Shown: positions 28,287 through 37,264, numbered from the stretch's first letter. The stretch: DNA of 64,000 nt from Luedemannella flava (GCF_039528515.1 NZ_BAAALT010000003.1:62001-126000); one strand, 5' to 3'. Translations and numbers: made by a program. Notes: generated from the letters alone by a model not told the origin.

Positions 28287-29479
28287 CAGACTGCCGTCCT
28301 CAGGGAAGCGCCGTTGACGGTCGGTCCGACCGGCGGCATGGGTTCGGGTCGGTCCGCGAGCCCGAGCAGGGCGGCGACCGCCTGCTCGGTGCGGCCAGCG
28401 GCGAGTCCGTCGCCGTACGGGTTCCCGGACGCGGTCATCGCGTCGCGGGCCGCCGGGTCGTCGAGCAGTCTGCTCGCCTCGGCGATGATCAGGTCGGTGT
28501 CCGTACCGACGAGCCGGGCGCAGCCGGCGTGCAGCGACTCGACCCGTTCGGTCACGTCGCGCAGGACGAGCGCGGGCACGCCGAACGACGGCGCCTCCTC
28601 CTGGATGCCGCCCGAGTCGGTCAGCACCAGGTACGCCTCGGACAGCAGCCGGGACAGCGACGTGTAGGGCACCGGATCGGTGACCGTGACGCGCTCCACG
28701 CCGGCCAGACCCGCGTCCACCTGCTGGCGTACGGCCGGGTTCGGGTGGCTGGGCAGCACCACGTGGATGTCGGGGTAGCGCTCGATCAGCTGGCGCACGG
28801 CGGCCAGCACCCGGTCCAGCGGCTCGCCCCACGACTCGCGCCGGTGGGCGGTGACGAGCACGAGCCGCTCGTCGCGGGCCATCGCCTCCGCGATGCGCTC
28901 GTCCTCGTACGGCATCCGCTTCGCCGCGACCATCAAGGTCGCGTCTACCACGGTGTTGCCGACAACCGTGACCTTGTCCGCGGCGATGCCCTCGTCGAGC
29001 AGGTTCATCGCGGCGAGCGCCGTCGGCGCCAGGTGCACGTTCGTCACCTGGGCGATGAGGCGACGGTTCGCCTCCTCGGGGAACGGCGAGTCCAGGTCCC
29101 CCGAGCGCAGCCCCGCCTCCAGGTGCACGACCGGGATCCGCTGCCAGAACGCGGCGAGCGCGCCGGCCAGCGCGGTTGTCGTGTCGCCCTGCACCACGAC
29201 GGCCGCGGGCCGGTTGTGCAGGAAGAGCTGGTCCAGGGCGCCGACCAGGCCGTTCATCAGCTCGGGCTGGCTTCCCGTGTGGCGTTCGATCTCCAGCGTC
29301 ACGTCGGCGGTGAGGTCGAACGCTTCGAGCGCCTGGGTGACCATGGTCGGGTGCTGTCCGCTGGCGACGATGACCGCACGCAGCCGGCCGGCCGCGCGCA
29401 TCGCCACGGCGACGGGTGCGAGCTTCACGGCCTCCGGACGCGTACCGGCGATGAGGAAGACGGGGGGCGGATGTTGCAT
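28286..29479 (-). CDS. wecB: UDP-N-acetylglucosamine 2-epimerase (non-hydrolysing)
   Basis: 397 residues from the ATG at 29479 with GAGG upstream. Family blocks are clear: FLIAGTRPEAVKLAPV at the start, QGDTTTALAG, HLEAGLRSGD, PFPEEANRRLI, VTAHRRESWGEPL, SHPNPAVRQ and LTDSGGIQEEAPSFGVPALVLRDVTERVE near the end, which bind the UDP-sugar and allosteric UDP-GlcNAc. It interconverts UDP-GlcNAc and UDP-ManNAc in the cytoplasm. In this operon it would supply UDP-ManNAc to the GT2 just upstream, so the polymer may contain ManNAc. Its stop overlaps the DUF2334 start. Confidence 0.96.
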   Translation of the reverse strand: MQHPPPVFLIAGTRPEAVKLAPVAVAMRAAGRLRAVIVASGQHPTMVTQALEAFDLTADVTLEIERHTGSQPELMNGLVGALDQLFLHNRPAAVVVQGDTTTALAGALAAFWQRIPVVHLEAGLRSGDLDSPFPEEANRRLIAQVTNVHLAPTALAAMNLLDEGIAADKVTVVGNTVVDATLMVAAKRMPYEDERIAEAMARDERLVLVTAHRRESWGEPLDRVLAAVRQLIERYPDIHVVLPSHPNPAVRQQVDAGLAGVERVTVTDPVPYTSLSRLLSEAYLVLTDSGGIQEEAPSFGVPALVLRDVTERVESLHAGCARLVGTDTDLIIAEASRLLDDPAARDAMTASGNPYGDGLAAGRTEQAVAALLGLADRPEPMPPVGPTVNGASLRTAV

Positions 29480-29552
29480 GGCGGAGCCTCGGTTCTCTGT
29501 ACGTCGCTTCCGTGCGTAAGGAGATCCATGTGGGTAGTGCGGGGGACAGGGC

Positions 29553-30854
29553 TCAGACCGGGAGCGGCTCCTCGACGAGTCGTTCGGTCTTGGCCCAGGT
29601 CTGCTTGCGGCTGATCTGGCGGCCGATGGCACGGACGGTGGCGATCAACCCGAAGACCAGGAAGATCGGATAGACGACGGCGGCCAGGAGCATGCGACCC
29701 AACCGCTCGTCGCGCAGCTGCATGCGGTGGGCCACGGCCCACACCATGCCGGGGGACACGGTCGCGCCGGCCCACAGGCCGAGCGCCGCGAGCAGCGCCG
29801 GCCAGTCCTCGACGTAGTGCGCGGGCTGCCCGCCCGGCAGGAGCGCCACGGCCCCGTACCCGAAGACGCCGATGACCGCCGCCGCGCCGATCGCGTTGAT
29901 CCACGGCGCGAGCAGGTAGTACAGCATCTCGATCATGGCCGTGTTGCCGACCCTGCGGGACGCGATGAGCCGTGGCACGTACGACACGCACTGCAGGTTG
30001 CCCTGCGCCCACCGGGTGCGCTGACGCAACAGGCGTCGGGGATCCACGACGCCCTGCTGCGTGACGACCGACCGGGGCAGGAACCGTATGCCGACGCCGG
30101 CCAGGTGCAGGCGTAGGCCCAGCTCCAGGTCCTCGACCAGGCAGCGCGACCACGGCGCGTCGCCGAGCCCGATGAGCGACGACAGCCGCGCGAACTGACC
30201 GTTACCGCCCAGGCCCACGCTGCCGACGGCGTTGCGTAGCACCTGGGCGGCGCTCACGATGCTGCCGAACTCCAGGTCCTGGACAGCACCCAGGATCCGG
30301 TCCCGGTTGTGGATGCGTACCCGGCTCTGCACCGCCCCGACCTGCGGGTCGCGCAGCGCGCGGCACACCTCCAGCAACATGTTCGCGCTGCCCCGGCCGT
30401 CGCCGTCGATCACACCGATGACGACGTCGGCCGGGTCCAGCCGCTCGTGGCGCGACCAGTCCCGGATGGCCCGGTACGCGGCGTTGAGCGCCTCGCCCTT
30501 GCCCTGCCGGGCGTCGGGCGCGACCCGTCGCAGGACGAACAGGTTCGGGTGGTTCATGGCGGCGAGGACGGCGGCGGTGCCGTCGTCGGAGCCGTCATCC
30601 ACCACCAGTACGCGCGAGATCGCCCCCACGGGTGGGGCGAGGTCCAACGCGGCGGCGACCGTACGTCCGACCACGCGCTCCTCGTTGAGGCAGGGGACGA
30701 CGATCCAGTAGTGGCGGGGACCGACAGTAGCCTTGTCGTCACGCTCCGCCGCGCGCCGTGCGCGGCGGGCCTCCCATACCGACATCACGAGGATGATGAG
30801 GTGGTAGAGCGGCCACAGGACCAGGATCGCGAGGCCGATGTCGACGAGACTCAT
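29553..30854 (-). CDS. Processive family 2 glycosyltransferase (polysaccharide synthase)
   Basis: 433 residues. One N-terminal helix (IGLAILVLWPLYHLIILVM) and about three C-terminal ones flank a cytosolic GT-A domain with the processive signature: DDGSDDG, VIDGDGRG, VEDLELGLRL (catalytic Asp) and RQRTRWAQG (Q-X2-RW). This is the architecture of PgaC/IcaA, hyaluronan and cellulose synthases, which polymerise and export in one step. The neighbouring UDP-HexNAc epimerase points to an amino-sugar polymer. It follows a mini-LPXTG gene by 25 bases and precedes wecB by 73 bases, all on the minus strand. Confidence 0.88.
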   Translation of the reverse strand: MSLVDIGLAILVLWPLYHLIILVMSVWEARRARRAAERDDKATVGPRHYWIVVPCLNEERVVGRTVAAALDLAPPVGAISRVLVVDDGSDDGTAAVLAAMNHPNLFVLRRVAPDARQGKGEALNAAYRAIRDWSRHERLDPADVVIGVIDGDGRGSANMLLEVCRALRDPQVGAVQSRVRIHNRDRILGAVQDLEFGSIVSAAQVLRNAVGSVGLGGNGQFARLSSLIGLGDAPWSRCLVEDLELGLRLHLAGVGIRFLPRSVVTQQGVVDPRRLLRQRTRWAQGNLQCVSYVPRLIASRRVGNTAMIEMLYYLLAPWINAIGAAAVIGVFGYGAVALLPGGQPAHYVEDWPALLAALGLWAGATVSPGMVWAVAHRMQLRDERLGRMLLAAVVYPIFLVFGLIATVRAIGRQISRKQTWAKTERLVEEPLPV

Positions 30855-30879
30855 GTCTTATTCCCCGGAGTTCGTCCGG

Positions 30880-31041
30880 TCAGGAACCCTGACGGCGCAG
30901 TCGGCCCGACCGCATCAGGAGGAGACCGGCGATGAGCATGGCGCAACCGGCGATCGCGATAGCGAGCGTCGGGCTGCCCGTGATGGGGAGCGTGGGCGCG
31001 GTCGCGGCGCCGGTGGCCCCGACAACCTTGGTGGTCGACAT
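30880..31041 (-). CDS. 53-residue LPXTG sorting-signal peptide, first gene of the exopolysaccharide operon
   Basis: Starting at the ATG at 31041, with AAAGGA eight bases upstream, the product is almost only a cell-wall sorting signal. Seventeen Thr/Ala-rich residues are followed by LPITG at 18-22, a hydrophobic segment at 24-43 and a basic tail (RSGRLRRQ). There is no N-terminal signal peptide in this form; a longer start at 31104 does not add one. Sortase could cleave after Thr and transfer a short peptide to the wall or to a nucleophile in the polymer machinery. With no passenger domain, its job is unclear: a minimal anchor, an assembly factor, or a tail-anchored peptide. Confidence 0.72.
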   Translation of the reverse strand: MSTTKVVGATGAATAPTLPITGSPTLAIAIAGCAMLIAGLLLMRSGRLRRQGS

Positions 31042-31484
31042 GATCCCGTCCTTTCGATGCATGCATGCATGGCCACGGATATAAGGGAAAGTGGACCTTT
31101 TCACCGTGGGTCGCAGGGACGCTACGGGTCAGCTGAGCGTTTTTCTAAGCGAGTTACCTGGTCAGGGGCCATGACTGTCCGTTCGGATGAGTCCGAAACG
31201 GCGCGCACGGGCGGCGACGGCGACAGTCGGCGACTTCAGGGCCGCCATCGGGCATATCCGGGCGTACCTGTTGAAGTCAGAGTTACCTCAGGTGACAGAG
31301 TTGCGCGCGCTACCGCGCGCGAAAACGGGTCGGCCCATCGGTCGACATCGCTGACTGGCGGCTACGGCCGGGCCTCGGGCCGTGCGCCACCGGCTGTCGA
31401 GCGCGACATCATGACCAGTCCTTATGATCGGTCCTTGAGGTGGCGGGGCTCAGGTGAGGGTTCCCCGGTGCCGATGGGGCCGGG
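31042..31484. other. 443-base divergent intergenic region
   Basis: No gene is supported. It must hold the promoters of the LPXTG operon (minus) and the secreted metallopeptidase-like gene (plus). I see ATGCATGCATGCAT at 31057-31070, a TATATC-like -10 for the minus strand near 31078, and a GC hairpin CGCGCGC-TACC-GCGCGCG at 31304-31321. Confidence 0.45.
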
Positions 31485-34049
31485 GTGAGATGTCAGGCGC
31501 GCGTTGTGGCAGTGGCCCTCGCGGCGGTCCTGGCGCTGCTCGGCGCCGCTCCGGCGCGCGCGGACGAGCCGACGGCGCCCGGGTACGCGGACTTCGCGGC
31601 GGCCGGCGAGCACACCGTCGCCGTCGTGCCCGTCTACTGGACCGGGCCCGACGCGCAGACGACCACGAGCCTGCGCTCGCTCGCCCGGCAGATGGGCGAC
31701 TACTGGAGCGAGCAGACCAACGGGGCGATCACCATCCCGGACGCCCGCATCACGGTCCACGACTGGACGCCGATCGCCGACCCGGGCGGGTGCCACAAGG
31801 AGGACATCTTCTACGCGGCCCGGGACGCGGTGAACGAGCACGCCGGCTCGTACCACAAGCATGTGATCGTCTATTTCCCGGCGACGGCCTACTGCCCCTG
31901 GGAGGGTACGGCGTCGGTCGGGGACGAGGGCAACATCTTCGACGGCACGTACGGCTGGATGTGGATCAACGGCTACACCGCCGGGGACGTCTGGGCGCGC
32001 GAGTTCGGACACAACCTGAGCCTCGGGAACGCGCGCGGCGCCAAGTGCCGCACCGCCGCGGGCGTCCAGGTGCCGCTGAGCGACCTCTGCGAGACGCGCG
32101 ACTACCAGGACCACGACCTGATGGGGGCGGCCCGCGGGCACGACGCGTTCACCCTCAACACGGCGTTGGCCGACCGGATCGGCCTGCTCGCCCCCGGCGC
32201 GGTGGACACGGCGCGCGCGGGTGCCTCGTACACGCTCGCGCCGGTGAGCTCGCACGCCGGGCTGCGGGCGGTCACGGTCGCGCTGGCCGACTCCATCCTC
32301 TACATCGAGTACCGGCCGCGGGTGGGCCGCGACGCGGCGATGCCCCCCGGTTGGGCCGGCGTCCAGGTGCGGCAGCGCGACACCTGGGGCTACTTCTCGC
32401 GGGTACTGGCCATGAACCCGGACGGCGGCGACGGCCTGCTGGCCAACGTCGCCGCACGCGTGGGCGTCGGATGGCGCATCCCCGGCACGTTCCTGACGCT
32501 GGTCGTGGACGGCACCGACGCCACAGGCGCCCGGATCCGGTTCGCGACCCAGCCGGACAGCACCCCGCCGCCGGAGCCGCAGGCGCCGACGGTCGCGGGC
32601 ACGGCGACCGTCTCGGGCGCCGCGGCGCGCGACGGGATCGTCGGCGGGGACCTGTACGCCAGTTGGCCCGCCCTCGTCGACCCGGACTCCGGCATCGCCT
32701 CGTTCCACGTGTACGTCGACGACGACCTTGTCGGGACCGTCCCCGGCACCACGTTCGGGTCGTACCTGCCGACGCCGTCCGCCGGGGTCCACCGGGTCCG
32801 CGTCGACGCGACCAACAACGCCGGCCTGACCTCCAGCAGCGCGGAGTCGTCCTTCCACGTCGAGCCGGCGCCGTCGGCGCCGGCCGCCCCGGCCGTCACC
32901 GCGACGTCCCAGGGGTGGCACCTCGGCGGCGACCTGACCCTGGACTGGGCGGCGGTGCCCGACGCGGACGTCACCGGGTACGAGATCGTGGTGGACGCGA
33001 CGCCCGTCGACGTCGTCGGCGCCGACACCACCCACTACCGGTTGGGCATTCTGGAGTCGGGGTACCACAGCGTGCGGGTGGTCGCGGTCAACGCTCTCGG
33101 CCTCGGCTCGACGAGCGCCATGGCCGACTTCTGGTTCGACGCGACGGCCGCGCCGGCGCCGGCCGCGCCGAGCGTCACCGCCGCCGCGCAGTACCAGGGG
33201 ATCCTGCGCGGCACGCTACGGGTCAACTGGCCGTTCGTGATCGACAACGAGTCCGGGACCGCGTCGTACCGCGTGTTCCTGGACGACGTCCCGGTCGCGA
33301 GCGCGCTCAACGCGGGCCACCCGGTGTCGGTGAGCGCGCCACGGACTGGCGTCCACCGGGTGCGCGTCGACGCGGTCAACGGCGCCGGGCTGACCAGCGC
33401 CGGCGCGACCACGACGATCCGGGTGGACAACAGTGGACCGGCGCTCGCGCCGCCGACCATCGCCCTGCGGCCGGGCGCGGCCGCCGGCGGCACCCCGGTG
33501 ACGATCACGGCCGCCGCCGTCGACGCCGACGCCGGCGTCTGTTCGGTCGGCACCACTGTGGACGGCCGCCTGGTCGGCACCACGTCGCGGGTGAACACCA
33601 CCCTTCCCGCCAGCGGCAGGGCCACGGTGCGCGTCACCGCGACCGACTGCCTGGGCAACGTCACCACGGTCACGAGGGACGTCACCACGGCCACCGTGGC
33701 GGAGACGGCGGCGCGGTACTCGAGCGGTTGGAGCACGCGGGAGGCCAGCGCGTACGCCGGCCGCGCCGAGCGGTTCACCCGGCGCACCGGCGCGACGGCG
33801 ACGTACACGTTCACCGGCTCGCAGGTCGCGTGGACCGGGTCCCGCGCGGCGACCACCGGCGCCGTGACGGTCTATCTCGACGGCCGGCGTGTGGCGACCG
33901 TCGACACGCGCGGCCGCGCCGCGAGCCGCCAGGTCATCTGGGCCACCAGCACCGCGTACGGCACGCACACCGTGAAGATCGTGGCCAAGGGGACGGCCGG
34001 CCGCCCGACCGTCGCCCTGGACGGCTTCATCACCGTGCGTACTCCGTAA
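31485..34049 (+). CDS. Large secreted protein: degenerate M11-like metallopeptidase domain plus Ig-like repeats
   Basis: 854 residues from the GTG at 31485. A Sec signal (VVAVALAAVLALLGAAPARA) ends near residue 26. Residues about 40-350 resemble gametolysin-type (M11) secreted peptidases, with motif WAREFGHNLSLGNARG at 170-185. In the metzincin pattern HExxHxxGxxH (Q is tolerated first in gametolysin) this reads R172-E173-H176-S179-N182, so two of three zinc ligands are missing. After a Pro-rich linker come three Ig/Fn3-like repeats, two with nearly the same ending (GVHRVRVDA-N-AGLTS), then a C-terminal beta domain. It is probably a surface-binding protein rather than a protease. It is followed 80 bases later by gmd. 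Confidence 0.72.
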   Translation: MRCQARVVAVALAAVLALLGAAPARADEPTAPGYADFAAAGEHTVAVVPVYWTGPDAQTTTSLRSLARQMGDYWSEQTNGAITIPDARITVHDWTPIADPGGCHKEDIFYAARDAVNEHAGSYHKHVIVYFPATAYCPWEGTASVGDEGNIFDGTYGWMWINGYTAGDVWAREFGHNLSLGNARGAKCRTAAGVQVPLSDLCETRDYQDHDLMGAARGHDAFTLNTALADRIGLLAPGAVDTARAGASYTLAPVSSHAGLRAVTVALADSILYIEYRPRVGRDAAMPPGWAGVQVRQRDTWGYFSRVLAMNPDGGDGLLANVAARVGVGWRIPGTFLTLVVDGTDATGARIRFATQPDSTPPPEPQAPTVAGTATVSGAAARDGIVGGDLYASWPALVDPDSGIASFHVYVDDDLVGTVPGTTFGSYLPTPSAGVHRVRVDATNNAGLTSSSAESSFHVEPAPSAPAAPAVTATSQGWHLGGDLTLDWAAVPDADVTGYEIVVDATPVDVVGADTTHYRLGILESGYHSVRVVAVNALGLGSTSAMADFWFDATAAPAPAAPSVTAAAQYQGILRGTLRVNWPFVIDNESGTASYRVFLDDVPVASALNAGHPVSVSAPRTGVHRVRVDAVNGAGLTSAGATTTIRVDNSGPALAPPTIALRPGAAAGGTPVTITAAAVDADAGVCSVGTTVDGRLVGTTSRVNTTLPASGRATVRVTATDCLGNVTTVTRDVTTATVAETAARYSSGWSTREASAYAGRAERFTRRTGATATYTFTGSQVAWTGSRAATTGAVTVYLDGRRVATVDTRGRAASRQVIWATSTAYGTHTVKIVAKGTAGRPTVALDGFITVRTP

Positions 34050-34129
34050 TTTGTAGCTATTTGCCGGTAACAGGCCGCTCGCTGTGCTTCGATCGGTATA
34101 TCCGGCTCGTCGGCTGGCGGGAGGCGGCT

Positions 34130-35188
34130 GTGCAGACCTCGAAGACAGCCTTGATCACCGGCATCACCGGCCAGGACGGCTCCTACCTGACCGAGTTGCT
34201 GATCAACAAGGGATACATCGTCCACGGGATCGTCCGCCGGTCGTCGTCGTTCAACACCGGGCGGATCGACCACCTGTTCCAGGATCCGCACGACGAGGAC
34301 CGCCGGCTGATCCTGCACTACGGCGACCTCACGGACGGCAGCAACGTCGCGCGCCTACTGGAGGGCATCCAGCCGGATGAGATCTACAACCTGGCGGCGC
34401 AGAGTCACGTGCGGGTGAGCTTCGACATCCCCGAGTACACCGCCGACGTCACCGGGCTGGGCACGCTGCGCATCCTGGAGGCCATCCGGGAGTCCGGCGT
34501 CCGGTCGCGGTTCTACCAGGCCTCGTCGTCCGAGCTGTTCGGCCTGGTCCAGGAGGTGCCGCAGACCGAGACCACCCCGTTCTACCCGCGTTCGCCGTAC
34601 GCGGTGGCCAAACTCTTCGCGTACTGGATCACCAAGAACTACCGGGAGAGCTACGGCCTCTACGCCTGCAACGGGATCCTGTTCAACCACGAGTCGCCCC
34701 GCCGCGGCGCGACATTCGTCACCCGCAAGATCACACGCGGGCTCGCCCGGGTCCGGCTCGGCATCGACCCGGCGCTCTACCTCGGCAACCTCGAGGCCAA
34801 GCGCGACTGGGGCTACGCCAAGGACTACGTCGAGGGCATGTGGCTGATGCTCCAACAGGACGAGGCCGAGGACTTCGTACTCGCGACCAACGAGACCCAC
34901 ACGGTGCGCGAGTTCGTGGAGCGGACCGCGGCCACGCTCGACATGGACCTGGGGTGGCAGGGCGAGGGCGTCGAAGAGACCGGCGTCGACCGGCGCACCG
35001 GCAAGGCGATCATCCACATCGACCCCCGGTACTTCCGCCCCGCCGAGGTGGACCTGCTGATCGGCGACTACAGCCGGGCGCGGACCCGGCTCGGCTGGAA
35101 ACCGACCGTGACCTTCGCCGAACTCGTCCGGATCATGGCCGAGTCCGACCTGGCCCGGGAGTCCGTGCTGGCGGGTGTCACGCGGTGA
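34130..35188 (+). CDS. gmd: GDP-mannose 4,6-dehydratase
   Basis: 352 residues from the GTG at 34130, with GGGAGG five bases upstream. The NADP Rossmann motif ALITGITGQDGSYL opens the protein. YGDLTDGSN, NLAAQSHVRVSF and SSSELFG follow, and the catalytic Tyr-Lys pair is in YPRSPYAVAKLFAYW. It converts GDP-D-mannose to GDP-4-keto-6-deoxy-D-mannose, the branch point for GDP-fucose, rhamnose, perosamine and colitose. The next two genes overlap head to tail (GTGA, then ATGGCTAG) and determine the product: a 3-dehydratase and an epimerase/reductase-like protein. Confidence 0.97.
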   Translation: MQTSKTALITGITGQDGSYLTELLINKGYIVHGIVRRSSSFNTGRIDHLFQDPHDEDRRLILHYGDLTDGSNVARLLEGIQPDEIYNLAAQSHVRVSFDIPEYTADVTGLGTLRILEAIRESGVRSRFYQASSSELFGLVQEVPQTETTPFYPRSPYAVAKLFAYWITKNYRESYGLYACNGILFNHESPRRGATFVTRKITRGLARVRLGIDPALYLGNLEAKRDWGYAKDYVEGMWLMLQQDEAEDFVLATNETHTVREFVERTAATLDMDLGWQGEGVEETGVDRRTGKAIIHIDPRYFRPAEVDLLIGDYSRARTRLGWKPTVTFAELVRIMAESDLARESVLAGVTR

Positions 35189-36357
35189 TCAAGCTGGTGA
35201 AGTCGAGCTTCCACGAGGAGGCTCGCACCAAGGCGGCCCTCGCGGAGTTCATCCTGAACTCCGACGTGCTCAGCATGAGCGAGCAGTGCCGCCGCTTCGA
35301 GGCCGGTTTCGCGGCCAGGCAGGGCCGCCGGTTCGCCGTCTTCGTGGACAACGGCAGTGTGGCCAACCTGCTGCTCATCCAGGCGATGCTGAACGCGGAC
35401 CGGTTCCGGCCGGGCGGGAAGATCGGCTTCTCCGCGCTGACCTGGCCCACCAACGTCATGCCGCTCATCCAGCTGGGGCTCACGCCGGTGCCGCTGGACT
35501 GTGAGCTGGCCACGCTGAATGTCTCCCCGCGCGGCCTGGCGCCGGTGCTCAACGACCTGTCGGGCCTGTTCCTCACCAACGTGCTCGGGTTCTGCGACGA
35601 CCTGCCCCGCATCCGCGACGACTGCGCCGCCGCCGGGGTGACGCTGCTCGAGGACAACTGCGAGTCGCTCGGTTCGGTCGTCGACGGCCGCCTGCTCGGC
35701 AACTTCGGGCTGGCCGCCACGTTCTCGTTCTTCGTCGGGCACCACATGTCCACGATCGAGGGTGGCATGGTCGTCACCGACGACGAGGAGCTGTACGAGC
35801 ACCTGCTCATCGGCCGGACCCACGGCTGGGACCGCAACCTCGACGCGTCGGCCGCCGCGCGGCTGCGCGCCGGGCACGGTGTCGACGACTTCTACGCCCG
35901 GTACACCTTCTACGAGCTGGCGTCCAACTTCCGGCCGACCGAGATCGCCGGTTTTCTCGGCAACACCCAGCTGCCGTACTGGGATGAGATCGTCACGCGG
36001 CGGGCCGACAACTTCGCCCGGTTCGCCGCGGCGCTCGCGGACAACGACGAGGTGCACCGGCTGGACGTCGGGCACATGGACCTCGTGTCGAACTTCGCGA
36101 TGCCCGTGGTCTGCCGCGACCCCGGCCTCGCCGGGCGCTACCGGGCGCGGTTCGACGGGGCGGGGGTGGAGATCCGGCCGGTGATCGCGGGCAACGTGAC
36201 CCGGCAGCCGTTCTACCGGCGGCACGTGTCGCAGCCCGCCGCGTGCCCGAACGCCGACCTGGTCCACGAGAACGGCTTCTACTTCGGCAACAACCCCGAG
36301 CTGACCGACGACGAGCTGACCCTGCTGTGCGCGCAGCTGCGCAAGCCGCATGGCTAG
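35185..36357 (+). CDS. ColD/RfbH-like PLP-dependent 3-dehydratase (DegT/DnrJ/EryC1/StrS family, His for Lys)
   Basis: 390 residues from the GTG at 35185 overlapping the gmd stop. The DegT-family fold is evident (FSALTWPTNVMPLIQLG, LLEDNCESLGS, NFRPTEIAGFLG). Where aminotransferases have the PLP-binding Lys, this protein reads SFFVGHHMSTIEGGM, with His186 at the Lys position. That replacement marks the dehydratases ColD (GDP-4-keto-6-deoxymannose 3-dehydratase, self-sufficient, using PMP and glutamate) and RfbH/E1 (CDP-sugar, needs an Fe-S reductase). Coming directly after gmd and with no E3-like reductase nearby, ColD activity is the better call. It would yield GDP-4-keto-3,6-dideoxymannose. 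Confidence 0.85.
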   Translation: MIKLVKSSFHEEARTKAALAEFILNSDVLSMSEQCRRFEAGFAARQGRRFAVFVDNGSVANLLLIQAMLNADRFRPGGKIGFSALTWPTNVMPLIQLGLTPVPLDCELATLNVSPRGLAPVLNDLSGLFLTNVLGFCDDLPRIRDDCAAAGVTLLEDNCESLGSVVDGRLLGNFGLAATFSFFVGHHMSTIEGGMVVTDDEELYEHLLIGRTHGWDRNLDASAAARLRAGHGVDDFYARYTFYELASNFRPTEIAGFLGNTQLPYWDEIVTRRADNFARFAAALADNDEVHRLDVGHMDLVSNFAMPVVCRDPGLAGRYRARFDGAGVEIRPVIAGNVTRQPFYRRHVSQPAACPNADLVHENGFYFGNNPELTDDELTLLCAQLRKPHG

Positions 36358-37264
36358 CGTCTACGTCGCCGGCCACCAGGGCCTGCTCGGCTCGGCCGTG
36401 GTCCGGCGCCTGCGTCGCGACGGGCACGCCGACCTGGTGCTGCACCCCCATACCGAGCTCGACCTGCGCGACCAGCGGGCGGTGCGGGAGATGTTCGCCC
36501 GCGACCGCCCCCGGGTCGTGGTGGACTGCGCGGCCCGCGTCGGCGGGATAGGCCTGCGCCGCGACCACCCCACCGAGTTCCTGCTGGACAACCTGGAGAT
36601 CCAGAACAACCTCATCCGCGCCGCCGTCGACGCGCGCGTGGCCGCCTTCGTGTTCATCAGCAGCGCCAGCGTCTACCCGGCCGACTGCCCGCAGCCCATG
36701 CGCGAGGAGCACCTGTTCACCGGGCCCTTCGAGGCGACCCAGGAGGCGTACGCCCTGGCCAAGGCCGCGGGAATGAAACTCTGCGAGTACGTGCGCACCG
36801 AGTACGACCTGTCGTTCGTCTCCTGCCTGCCCACCAACCTGTACGGCGAGCAGGACGAGCTCGACCCGGGCGGCGCCCACGTGATCCCGGCGCTGCTGCG
36901 CCGGATGCACGACGCGCGGCTCGCCGACGATCCGGCGGTCACGGTGTGGGGCAGCGGCGCGACCTGCCGGGACTTCCTGCACGTCGACGACGCCGCCGAT
37001 GCGGTCGTGTGGCTGCTGGGGCAGGAGCGCCCGCCGGCGGTGCTCAACATCGGCACCGGCCGGGAGGTGTCGGTGCGCGACCTGGCCGAGACGGTCCAGC
37101 GGGTCGTGGGCTACCCCGGGCGGCTCGTCTTCGACGCGAGCATGCCGGAGGGTCCGCGGCGGCGGCTGCTGGACGTGTCGCGCGCCCACGCGGCCGGCTG
37201 GCGGCACACCATCGAGCTGGAGGACGGCCTGCGCCGCCTGTACGACCGGTTCCTCGCCGCGTGA
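36350..37264 (+). CDS. GDP-L-fucose synthase/ColC-like NAD-dependent epimerase/reductase
   Basis: 304 residues, overlapping the preceding gene by 8 bases. VYVAGHQGLLGSAVVRRL is the nucleotide-binding motif. The SDR triad is Ser105, Tyr134 and Lys138 (QEAYALAKAAGMKLCEY), as in Fcl/WcaG. His177 (AHVIPALLRR) matches the epimerisation acid His179 of E. coli Fcl, but the partner Cys109 is Ser107 here (FISSASVYP). After gmd and the ColD-like gene it should reduce C4 of GDP-4-keto-3,6-dideoxymannose, with or without C5 epimerisation. Products could be GDP-L-colitose or a D-configured dideoxyhexose. GDP-fucose is the alternative if the ColD-like enzyme acts elsewhere. Confidence 0.83.
   Translation: MASVYVAGHQGLLGSAVVRRLRRDGHADLVLHPHTELDLRDQRAVREMFARDRPRVVVDCAARVGGIGLRRDHPTEFLLDNLEIQNNLIRAAVDARVAAFVFISSASVYPADCPQPMREEHLFTGPFEATQEAYALAKAAGMKLCEYVRTEYDLSFVSCLPTNLYGEQDELDPGGAHVIPALLRRMHDARLADDPAVTVWGSGATCRDFLHVDDAADAVVWLLGQERPPAVLNIGTGREVSVRDLAETVQRVVGYPGRLVFDASMPEGPRRRLLDVSRAHAAGWRHTIELEDGLRRLYDRFLAA

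Noticed and set aside
31454..34129. A long plus-strand frame running through the metallopeptidase-like gene into gmd
   Set aside because: Only its last 352 codons are real (gmd from the GTG at 34130). The first part is an Arg-rich shadow of the 31485-34049 gene.
35185..36357. Reading the DegT-family protein as a perosamine-type aminotransferase
   Set aside because: The PLP lysine is replaced by histidine (GHHMSTIEGG), which fits a 3-dehydratase and not an aminotransferase.
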